The notes under the pieces are model-generated. The model did no database searches. It saw only the letters and a program-made list of their open reading frames with translations, and had not been told where the DNA came from. Below, one piece after another: positions 16,054-22,471 of a DNA stretch of 25,931 nucleotides. The stretch is from JBEIUL01 sp044356865 (lineage in GTDB: Bacteria > Planctomycetota > Phycisphaerae > Phycisphaerales > SM1A02). How positions within the stretch are numbered: position 1 is the stretch's first letter; the number at the start of each line of letters is the position of its first letter. The DNA lies in contig JBIKVN010000012.1 of NCBI GenBank assembly GCA_044356865.1, forward strand, positions 1-25,931, written 5' to 3'. The position numbers and the translations under genes were made by a program.

Positions 16054-17372
16054 AGGACACCGTCCAGTCGTTGCGGAAGCGATTGCGCGAGCGGCCCGAC
16101 GATGTCGAGGCCATGATGAAGCTCGCGAGCCTGCGGGCCGGCCAGGGCAAGACGAAGGAAGCGCGGGCCCTGTACGCGAAGATCCTCGAGGTCGATCCCA
16201 CCCACGTGCGGGCCCTCTCGGTCGGGGCGAGCGAGCGCATGACGGCGGGCGACATGGACGAGGCCGACGGGCTCATCCGGCGGATCGAGGTCCAAACGCT
16301 CGGGAAGGCGGATCGCGAGCTCCAGCTCGATGTCCGCGGCCGATTCCATCTCCTTCGCGACGAGTTCGACGAGGCGATCGGGCGGTTCGAGGAGTGGAGG
16401 AACCTGAACCGGCAGTCCGTCGAGCCCTTGATGGCCCTGCTCATCGCGTACGACTCGGCCGGTCTCGTCGAGCCGACCGTGCCCATCCTCGAGGAGGCGT
16501 TGCGGCTCGCGCCGGATGATCTTCACCTTCGCTTCGAGTACGCGGAAACCCTGCTTTCGCTGGGGCGGTTCGACCGGGCCCGATTCGAGTACGACCGCGT
16601 GCTCTCGGTGTGGCCCGATCACGAGGACTCGATCTGTGCCGTCGTGCAGTGCCTCGTCGGGACCGGACGCGAGGAGGATGCCCTCGAGCGGCTCGAGGAT
16701 TTCGTGAAGGAGTGGCCGAACGCCACCTACGCCCGGATCGAGCTCGCGCATCGCTATCGGCACGCCGGGTATCTCGCGGACGCCGCGGACCTCATGCGCG
16801 AGCTCGCCCGCGCGCGGCCGAGGGACCTCGAGGTTCGCGTCAACGCCGCCCACATCCTCGACGAGGCCGGCGACCGGGAAGGGGCCCTCCAGCACGCACG
16901 GAAGGCGCTGGCGATCGATTCGTCCTCGGCCGAGGCCCGCGTCTTCCTCGGCCGGGTCTACCTTTGGGAGCGGCGAATCGACGATTGCGAACGGCAGCTG
17001 CTCGAGGGACTGCGGATCCATCCGGACCATCCGGCGATGCTCGTGGTCTTCGCGGATCTGCGGGCCATGCAGGGGCGGCTCGAGGAGGCCGAGGACCTCG
17101 CCGCGCGGGCGGTCCAGAAAGAGCCCGACGAGGCGTGGACATGGGCGTGCCAATCCCGCATGGCGCTTCGCCTCGGGAAGATCACGCAGGCCCTCGAAAC
17201 GGCGCGAAAGGCGGTGGAGTGCGACGGCGATGCCCCCGTCGCCCGGATGGCCCTGGGGTTCGCGGCGGCCACCGCCGGCGATCGGGTGACGGCGCTTGCC
17301 CAGGCCGAGGCCATCACGAAACTCGATCCGGACCTCGCCGACGAGATCCGGGCCGCGGTCGAGCACGGCTGA
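16050..17372 (+). CDS. Tetratricopeptide-repeat protein
   Basis: 440 residues from a GTG that overlaps the previous stop (GTGA). The whole length is built of about eleven TPR-like helical pairs, for example KLASLRAGQGKTKEARALYAKILEVDP, FEYAETLLSLGRFDRARFEYDRVLSVWPDH and LEVRVNAAHILDEAGDREGALQHARKALAIDSSSA (the last two abbreviated to their cores). Small residues and the A-x(6)-Ala pattern recur every 34 residues. No signal peptide or membrane segment is visible, so it is likely a soluble scaffold. TPR proteins bind other proteins; the obvious candidate partner is the product of the gene at 15358, with which it is translationally coupled. Confidence 0.88.
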   Translation: MKDTVQSLRKRLRERPDDVEAMMKLASLRAGQGKTKEARALYAKILEVDPTHVRALSVGASERMTAGDMDEADGLIRRIEVQTLGKADRELQLDVRGRFHLLRDEFDEAIGRFEEWRNLNRQSVEPLMALLIAYDSAGLVEPTVPILEEALRLAPDDLHLRFEYAETLLSLGRFDRARFEYDRVLSVWPDHEDSICAVVQCLVGTGREEDALERLEDFVKEWPNATYARIELAHRYRHAGYLADAADLMRELARARPRDLEVRVNAAHILDEAGDREGALQHARKALAIDSSSAEARVFLGRVYLWERRIDDCERQLLEGLRIHPDHPAMLVVFADLRAMQGRLEEAEDLAARAVQKEPDEAWTWACQSRMALRLGKITQALETARKAVECDGDAPVARMALGFAAATAGDRVTALAQAEAITKLDPDLADEIRAAVEHG

Positions 17373-17542
17373 GGCGGCGCTGGTTAACGCTGGTCGGGGG
17401 GGAAACTGCGCAGGGTGAGGGATCTGGGATTGACCGGGCGAAAGTCGCCTCGCTCGATCTGCCGCAAAATGTCGGGACTTTTTCCGATTGTGCGGCTTCC
17501 ACCGTTTTTGGCCTTAGATTTCCGGCACGGCCACCGAACGAC
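17373..17542. other. 170-base intergenic region, relatively AT-rich
   Basis: No gene is seen. It holds a direct repeat CGCTGGT...CGCTGGT at its start, a short hairpin (GGCGA-AAG-TCGCC), and two TTTTT runs near 17478 and 17505, unusual for this GC-rich window. No classical terminator hairpin follows the TPR gene. Confidence 0.4.
17515..17520 (+). promoter_or_regulatory. -10-like TAGATT for gene at 17543
   Basis: TAGATT lies in the AT-richest part of the gap and ends 22 bases before the ATG. The -35 is not clear; TTGTGC at 17488-17493 would give a 21-base spacer, which is too long. Confidence 0.35.
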
Positions 17543-18985
17543 ATGACCGATCCCCGGCCCAATCTTCCCGGCGAGAGCCCGCGCCCGCTCGCCCCGTCCG
17601 ATCCCGCGGATGCCGCGGCCGCGCTGGCCGCGGAGGGCGGGACGGGGTGGCCGCCCCAGGAGATCTTCCCGACTTCGCTGGTCGCCCCGATCCGCGGCGA
17701 GTCGCCGCCGACCCCGCAGGCGGTGCTCGAGGCGCTCGGGCGGGCGGCGGGCACCCGGCCGGCGGTGCTCGAAACCATCGCGCCTGAGGATCCGGAGATC
17801 CGCTGGAACCTGGTGCTCGCGATGGACGGCCTCGCCTCGCCCTGCATCGTGTGGGTCGAGGCGGCGCGGGCGATCGGTCCCGACGATGTTCCCGATCCGG
17901 CCATCGCCAGGCTGCGGTGGACGATCGGGTTCGAGACGCTGCTCGGCGGACGGCTCGACGGCACCGCGCGGGCCGCCGAGGTCTTCGCCGAGTATGTCGC
18001 GTTGCTTTCGCTGGTCACTCGGGCCTTTCCCGAGGTGCCGGCGATCCTCGACACCGCGACCCGCCGCTGGTTCGCCCGCGACGAGCTCGAGCGGCTTTTC
18101 GTCGGGCCGGGCGGCGAGCCCGAGGCGACCGAGGACGTCCTCTGGCGGGTCGTCGCGGTTGGCCGCAGCGAGCACCCCGACGCCGAGGAGCGGCTCTGGC
18201 TGCACACCATGGGCTTGGCCCGCTGCGGCCTGCCTGAACTCGAGATGCTCGAGGTGCCCGGGCGCCATGTGCGGGGTGCGGTCACCCTGCTGAACGGCAT
18301 CGCGGCGCTCTGCCTGACCGAGACGCTTCCGCCCCCCGCCGGCGTCGCGAGCGTCGGCGTCAACCTGCTGGTGAGTTTCCAGCCGTGGCAGGAGGTCGTG
18401 CGGTTTCTCGATCCGGGCGCGCTCGGAAGCGTCGCCGATCGCCGCGCCGACGAGGTACCGGGTTCGCTCAATCCTCTGCTCGGGGTGCGGGCGGTGATCT
18501 GCGGCGCCGAGCCGAAGGGGCAATACCGGCGGATCTGGTGCTGGCCCGAGGAGTCGGTGGCCAGCATCGAGCGCGGCGAGGCGGGGCTCTATCTTTCGCC
18601 CGCCGCGACCCGGCGGCTGGCCCGGCGGGCCCGGCACACCTGGGGTGAGTTCGCGACCGCCTTCGCGTCGTTGCGGGCCCGTCGGGCCGCCGACCACCAA
18701 GGTCCGGCGTTCCTGGTCAAGGCCTCGGTCGCGGGCGGAGCCGACGCCGAGGGCGCCCGCGAGCATCTCTGGTTCGAGGTGAAGGACATTCGCGGCGAAC
18801 GGGCCGAGGGCAAGCTGCTCAACGATCCGCACCTGGCCCGTCATCTGGCGCTCGGCGAGATCGTCCCGGTCGAGCTTGATCTCGTCAGCGACTGGCGGGT
18901 CGACCTGCCCGAGGGCCAGTTCGGGCCGACGACCGCCGATCGGCTGCTGGCGGCGGTTGACCGTTTCCGGAGCGAGACGGCATGA
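17543..18985 (+). CDS. DUF2314-domain-like protein, function unknown
   Basis: 480 residues, soluble. The N-terminal 30 residues are Pro/Ala-rich. The middle (about 30-380) is alpha/beta with many conserved-looking Trp and Glu residues and resembles the DUF4026-type region that often precedes DUF2314. The C-terminal part (about 389-465) fits DUF2314: FLVKASV, then EHLWFEVKDIRG, KLLNDPHLARHLALGEIVPV and LVSDWRVDLP, with the typical 'lN.P......Gd.v.v....vsDW' order. The role of these domains is not established. The ATG at 17543 is the first plausible start after the AT-rich promoter region. The frame continues far upstream through the TPR gene, but that is a shadow. It overlaps the next gene by four bases (ATGA). 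Confidence 0.72.
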   Translation: MTDPRPNLPGESPRPLAPSDPADAAAALAAEGGTGWPPQEIFPTSLVAPIRGESPPTPQAVLEALGRAAGTRPAVLETIAPEDPEIRWNLVLAMDGLASPCIVWVEAARAIGPDDVPDPAIARLRWTIGFETLLGGRLDGTARAAEVFAEYVALLSLVTRAFPEVPAILDTATRRWFARDELERLFVGPGGEPEATEDVLWRVVAVGRSEHPDAEERLWLHTMGLARCGLPELEMLEVPGRHVRGAVTLLNGIAALCLTETLPPPAGVASVGVNLLVSFQPWQEVVRFLDPGALGSVADRRADEVPGSLNPLLGVRAVICGAEPKGQYRRIWCWPEESVASIERGEAGLYLSPAATRRLARRARHTWGEFATAFASLRARRAADHQGPAFLVKASVAGGADAEGAREHLWFEVKDIRGERAEGKLLNDPHLARHLALGEIVPVELDLVSDWRVDLPEGQFGPTTADRLLAAVDRFRSETA

Positions 18986-19395
18986 GTCCGGCGGGCAAGC
19001 CCGGCGGTCTCGTCACCGTCGCCGAGGCCGCGAGCGAGTTCGAGGCCCAGACCATCGTGGCGGTGCTGGCCGAGGCGGGTATCGAGGCCGCGGTTTTTCC
19101 GCTGGCCGCCATCCCGATTCCCGATCCGCTGCGGAACCGGCCGGCCGGCCGGATGCCGGTCCAGGTCGCGGCGGGCGATCTCGCGCGGGCCCGGGCCGCC
19201 CTCGCCGAGGCCAAGGACGCGGCGGCCCGGCTCGACTGGGATTCGGTCGAGGTCGGTGAACCGCCGCCCGAGGTCGCCGCGGTGCTCGAACGACCGCGAA
19301 GGCCGCGACGGATGCGGTTCCTCGTGCTGGCCGTGCTGGCGATCGCCGTGCTGCTGTCGCTTGCCGTCATCACCTCGAGCTTCCCCTGGCGATGA
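18982..19395 (+). CDS. DUF2007-like small protein with C-terminal membrane anchor
   Basis: 137 residues. Residues 9-80 (LVTVAEAASEFEAQTIVAVLAEAG, core quoted in part, then VQVAAGDLARARAAL) fit the DUF2007 pattern, a ferredoxin-like fold annotated as a putative signal-transducing module. An Arg/Pro-rich linker (PRRPRRMR, about 104-112) precedes one membrane helix at about 112-130. The orientation is likely N-in with a very short outside tail (SSFPWR). It starts with ATGA overlap to the DUF2314-like gene, so the two are probably made together. It converges on the fasciclin gene; a strong hairpin follows its stop. Confidence 0.75.
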   Translation: MSPAGKPGGLVTVAEAASEFEAQTIVAVLAEAGIEAAVFPLAAIPIPDPLRNRPAGRMPVQVAAGDLARARAALAEAKDAAARLDWDSVEVGEPPPEVAAVLERPRRPRRMRFLVLAVLAIAVLLSLAVITSSFPWR

Positions 19396-19402
19396 AACGA
19401 GA

Positions 19403-19430
19403 CCGCCCCGCGGCGCGGGCCGCGGGGCGG
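19403..19430. terminator. Strong hairpin between convergent genes
   Basis: An 11-base perfect inverted repeat, CCGCCCCGCGG (19403-19413) and CCGCGGGGCGG (19420-19430), encloses a 6-base loop. CGAGA/TCTCG on its flanks can extend the stem with small bulges. There is no T-tract, so it is a hairpin-only or factor-assisted terminator serving both converging genes. Confidence 0.6.
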
Positions 19431-19469
19431 GAGATCTCGGTTCACGAGACGGGGGCCGAAGCCGGCGAC

Positions 19470-20597
19470 TCAGTTCGAGTCCTTCTCCGTGCCGGTGGCG
19501 GTGATGTTCTTGAGCTTGCCGCCCTCGCTCTTCGCCGTCGCGTTGCTCGCCGTCGAGACGCCCGGCAGCAGCAGGGTGTCGACGCCGTGGAGGACGCCGT
19601 TGGTCGCCTGCAGGTCGGAGTTCACGACCGAGCCGTTGGCGAGAGCCATGGTCCCGCCGTTCGTCTGGACGTTCAGCGTCTCGCCGGCGATGGTCGGCAG
19701 CTGGCTGCGTTGACCCAGCTCGGTCGAGAACCAGCGGTTGCCGGGCACGATGTGGTACGACAGGATCTCCCGCAGCTGCGTGCGGTTCTCCGGCTGCATG
19801 AGCATCTCGAGCGTGCCGGCGGGCAGCTTGGCGAACGCCTCGTCGGTCGGGGCGAAGACGGTGTAGTTCCCGTTCTTGACCAGCATCGCGTCGAGGCCGG
19901 CCGCCTGGCAGGCCTTGAGGAAGGTGCTGAAGTTGCCCGTGGTGCCGGCGACCTCGGCCAGGTTCGATTCGCTCGGGGTCAGCACGGCGTCGATCACGTG
20001 GACCACCCCGTTCGAGCACTGGATGTCGGTCTTGGTGATGGTGACCTGTCCGACGGTGAAGTTCCCGTTCGAGCCGCCGAAGCCGAGCCGCTGGCCGTTC
20101 AGCGTGTTCGCGCCGCCGGTCGAGGTGAACTGCGAGGAGCTCATCGAGCCGGGCACCACGTGGTAGGTCAGGATCGCGGTGAGCTTCGTCTTGTTCTCGG
20201 GCTGGCCGAGGGTCGCGAGGGTCTTCTCGCCGAGCAGCGCGAACGCCGCGTCGGTCGGGGCGAAGACGGTGTACGAGCCGGTGCCCGCGAAGGTGTCCGA
20301 GAGGCCCGCCTGGCCGAGCAGCGACTCGAGGGTGTCGAAGTCGTCGTTCGACGCGACCGTCTGGGCGATGGTGCGGCCCGAGGATTTGGCGTTGTTCTTG
20401 GCGTTGTTCTTGGCGACGTTCGAGGTGCTGCCCGTCGAACCCTTCGTGGTGGTGCTGCCGGTGGTGTTCGGCGTGGCGGTCGGGGTCTTCTTGGTGCCGG
20501 TGCCTGAGTTGCCGGTCGGGGCGTTCTGGCCGTTCTGGGCGAGGGCGAGTGATCCGACGAGGGCCGAGAGGGCGATGCCGAGGGTCAGGGTGCGCAT
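19470..20597 (-). CDS. Secreted protein with two fasciclin (FAS1) domains
   Basis: 375 residues. A clear signal peptide (MRTLTLGIALSALVGSLALA) is probably cut after Ala20. Residues 21-74 form a Thr/Ser/Asn/Gly/Lys-rich low-complexity linker. FAS1 domain 1 (about 75-213) has SYTVFAPTDAAF and YHVVPG (145-150), then VVHVIDAVL. Domain 2 (about 213-346) has NYTVFAPTDEAF and YHIVPG (281-286), then VLHGVDTLLLPG. FAS1 domains mediate adhesion, so this is likely a periplasmic or cell-surface adhesion or matrix protein. The open frame runs upstream to 20828, but the signal peptide and a GGAG ribosome site (minus strand, 20607-20610, 9 bases from the ATG) fix the start at 20597. There is no C-terminal anchor. 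Confidence 0.93.
   Translation of the reverse strand: MRTLTLGIALSALVGSLALAQNGQNAPTGNSGTGTKKTPTATPNTTGSTTTKGSTGSTSNVAKNNAKNNAKSSGRTIAQTVASNDDFDTLESLLGQAGLSDTFAGTGSYTVFAPTDAAFALLGEKTLATLGQPENKTKLTAILTYHVVPGSMSSSQFTSTGGANTLNGQRLGFGGSNGNFTVGQVTITKTDIQCSNGVVHVIDAVLTPSESNLAEVAGTTGNFSTFLKACQAAGLDAMLVKNGNYTVFAPTDEAFAKLPAGTLEMLMQPENRTQLREILSYHIVPGNRWFSTELGQRSQLPTIAGETLNVQTNGGTMALANGSVVNSDLQATNGVLHGVDTLLLPGVSTASNATAKSEGGKLKNITATGTEKDSN
20386..20409. repeat. 12-base tandem repeat in fasciclin linker
   Basis: TTGGCGTTGTTC occurs twice in tandem (20386-20397, 20398-20409) and its first part starts again just after. It encodes a repeated KNNA on the minus strand in the low-complexity linker. Confidence 0.8.
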
Positions 20598-20636
20598 GCG
20601 GTGGGTCTCCAGACGGAAGGGAAGGGAAGGACCGGG

Positions 20637-20655
20637 GCCTCCGTTCCATGGAGGC
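20637..20655 (-). promoter_or_regulatory. Hairpin in fasciclin 5' leader
   Basis: GCCTCC and GGAGGC pair around a 7-base loop. With the -10-like TATCCC at 20664-20669 the predicted mRNA start is near 20657, so this stem would be at the very 5' end of a leader of about 60 bases. Confidence 0.4.
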
Positions 20656-20663
20656 TTGTGCGG

Positions 20664-20669
20664 GGGATA
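20664..20669 (-). promoter_or_regulatory. -10-like TATCCC for fasciclin gene
   Basis: TATCCC on the minus strand, about 66 bases before the start codon. The match is weak (no final T) and no -35 is visible. Confidence 0.3.
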
Positions 20670-20775
20670 TCGGCAGGTCGGGGGCGGTCCGCGAACGCGG
20701 CGCGGAACTTCCGGCCACTTGGTCCCGGCGGAACGCGAGGAAGCCCGGGGCGGATCCGGCGGCAGTGGCTTGCCG

Positions 20776-20781
20776 TAGCAT
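20776..20781 (+). promoter_or_regulatory. -10-like TAGCAT for lipoprotein-DUF58-TgpA unit
   Basis: TAGCAT with a predicted leader of about 39 bases, which ends with GGAG at 20818-20821, five bases before the ATG at 20827. The clear ribosome site decides this start over the in-frame TTG at 20785. No -35 is recognisable. Confidence 0.45.
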
Positions 20782-20826
20782 GGGTTGCGATTCGTCGCAG
20801 GCCCGCTTTCCCGCTCCGGAGACCGC

Positions 20827-21300
20827 ATGCCCCCGATTCACCGAGTTCGTCCGAGCCTGATCCTGGTCGCGGTGCTGTCGGCGTTCGGGGGCGGTTGCGG
20901 CGGTCCGGTGCTCGAGGGGAAGGTGGTCCTCGGCTCGATGTCCGGCGCCGAGCTGGTCGCCGAGGGCGACCCGGCGCTGAAGCAGCCCGGGCTGGCCGGG
21001 GCCTCGATCGTGGTGATTCGCGATCCCGGGCGCCCCAACGCCGAGACGGTCGCCCGGTCGGCGAGCCGGGCCGACGGGACCTTCCGGATCCCGGTCGAGG
21101 CGTTCGGGGCCGGATGGATGAGCGAGGAGTGGCAGGTGATCGCGAGCAAGCCCGGCGACGCGACGAGCGAGTACCGCGGCCCGTTGCCGCTTCCGGGCGA
21201 TCGCATGCTCTTCATGCTCGTCCCGGGCACCTTCGATCCGAGCGCCGGCGTGCGCAGTCGCGACCGGCTCATGCAGGACATCGATGCCTACCGGCGATGA
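20827..21300 (+). CDS. Small putative lipoprotein with carboxypeptidase-regulatory-like fold
   Basis: 157 residues. The N-terminus is a signal sequence (SLILVAVLSAFGGGC) with a cysteine placed where a lipobox would end, but Gly at -3 makes it a poor lipobox, so it may instead be secreted and soluble. The body looks like one beta-sandwich: LEGKVVLG, GASIVVIRDPGR, and RADGTFRIPVEAF, the last being the 'tdadGtF.ip' strand of carboxypeptidase-regulatory-like domains. Such small lipoproteins are common in planctomycetes; the ligand is unknown. It is 19 bases upstream of the DUF58 gene and probably on the same transcript. Confidence 0.72.
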   Translation: MPPIHRVRPSLILVAVLSAFGGGCGGPVLEGKVVLGSMSGAELVAEGDPALKQPGLAGASIVVIRDPGRPNAETVARSASRADGTFRIPVEAFGAGWMSEEWQVIASKPGDATSEYRGPLPLPGDRMLFMLVPGTFDPSAGVRSRDRLMQDIDAYRR

Positions 21301-21319
21301 TGCCGCGCGGGACCGTACG

Positions 21320-22471
21320 GTGAAGCGTTCCTATCACGTCCATCTGCCCGGACTCGTCTTCCTGGGCCTGACCCTGCTGGTCGGGGTGGCCGCCGCGAAC
21401 CGGCCGAACAACCTGTTGGTGTGGATCTTCGGGGCGTTGCTCGCGAGCGTCCTCGTCTCGGGCCTGATCTCGGGATGGATGCTCATGGGCATCCGGGCCG
21501 TGCGGCTCGATCCGCGGCGGTGCGCGGTCGGTGAGCCGCTCCTGGTCCGCTGGGCGATCGAGAACCGCAGCCGCCTCTGGCCGGCGTTCAACCTGCGGAT
21601 CGCCGAGCGCCCGGCCGGCCCGGAGGGCGGGGGCATCCCCTGGCAGGACGCGGCCCGACCGGGCGAGGCGTGGGTGATGCACGCGGGTCCGCGCGACACC
21701 GTGCACGGCGAGGCGGTGCTGTGGCCGACGCGGCGCGGCCGCCTGCGCTTCGACGCCTTTCGCATCGACAGCACCTTCCCGTTCGGGCTGATCCGCAAGG
21801 CGGTGACCTTCGGGCAGCCGTCCGAGGTGCTGATCCATCCGAAGTCGCTACCGCTGCGCGAGGGTTTCCTCGAGCGGATGGCGGGCGTCGGCTTCGGCGG
21901 GACCCGCATCGCGGGCGAGCCGGGCGCGGGCGAGGACTATTTCGGGATGCGCGAATATCGCCCGGGCGACAGCCTGCGGCAGGTCGCGTGGAAGCGGCTG
22001 GCGTCGCGCGAGACGCCGGTCAGCGTCGAGCGCAGCCGCACCAGCCCGCCGCGGATCCTCGTCGTGCTGAACCTGCGGCTGCCGACCGCCGAGGCCCGCA
22101 CGACCGGACGCGAGCCGCGCGAGCTCGAGGAAGACGCGATCACGCTGGCGGCCAGCATCCTGTCGCACGCCGAGCGGCACGGGTTCGAGGCCGGATTGGC
22201 GATCCTCGGGACCGGCGCGGTGACCCTTCCCGTCCGGCGCGGCAAGTGGCACCTCGAGCGGATGCTGGCGGCGCTGGCGGCGATCGACCTCGACGCCCCG
22301 CGCGACCGGCTGGCCCGTCTCGGCGACGCGACCCGCGACCGGGTCACGACGGTGGTGATCCATCCCGACCGCGCGGTGACCGCGGTCGCCCCGGAGAACG
22401 CCTGGCACCTCGTGGCGACCCGGCTCGACACCATGCTCGCCGCGGCCGCGCGGGCGGAGGTCGGGGCGTGA
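21320..22471 (+). CDS. DUF58 protein (vWA-like, BatA/TgpA-associated)
   Basis: 383 residues. Two membrane helices at about 10-27 and 32-53 are followed by a cytoplasmic domain. The DUF58 core is clear: GAGEDYFGMREYRPGDSLRQ then VAWKRLASRE, the family's 'eyrpGD..R.I.W' motif. Near the C-terminus, PRILVVLNLRLP and VTTVVIHPD look like strands of a von Willebrand A-type domain. Such proteins nearly always sit between a MoxR ATPase and a TgpA-like transglutaminase. Here the transglutaminase follows, with a GTGA overlap, but the gene upstream is a lipoprotein. I chose the GTG at 21320; an ATG at 21284 would overlap the upstream gene by 17 bases. Confidence 0.88.
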   Translation: MKRSYHVHLPGLVFLGLTLLVGVAAANRPNNLLVWIFGALLASVLVSGLISGWMLMGIRAVRLDPRRCAVGEPLLVRWAIENRSRLWPAFNLRIAERPAGPEGGGIPWQDAARPGEAWVMHAGPRDTVHGEAVLWPTRRGRLRFDAFRIDSTFPFGLIRKAVTFGQPSEVLIHPKSLPLREGFLERMAGVGFGGTRIAGEPGAGEDYFGMREYRPGDSLRQVAWKRLASRETPVSVERSRTSPPRILVVLNLRLPTAEARTTGREPRELEEDAITLAASILSHAERHGFEAGLAILGTGAVTLPVRRGKWHLERMLAALAAIDLDAPRDRLARLGDATRDRVTTVVIHPDRAVTAVAPENAWHLVATRLDTMLAAAARAEVGA

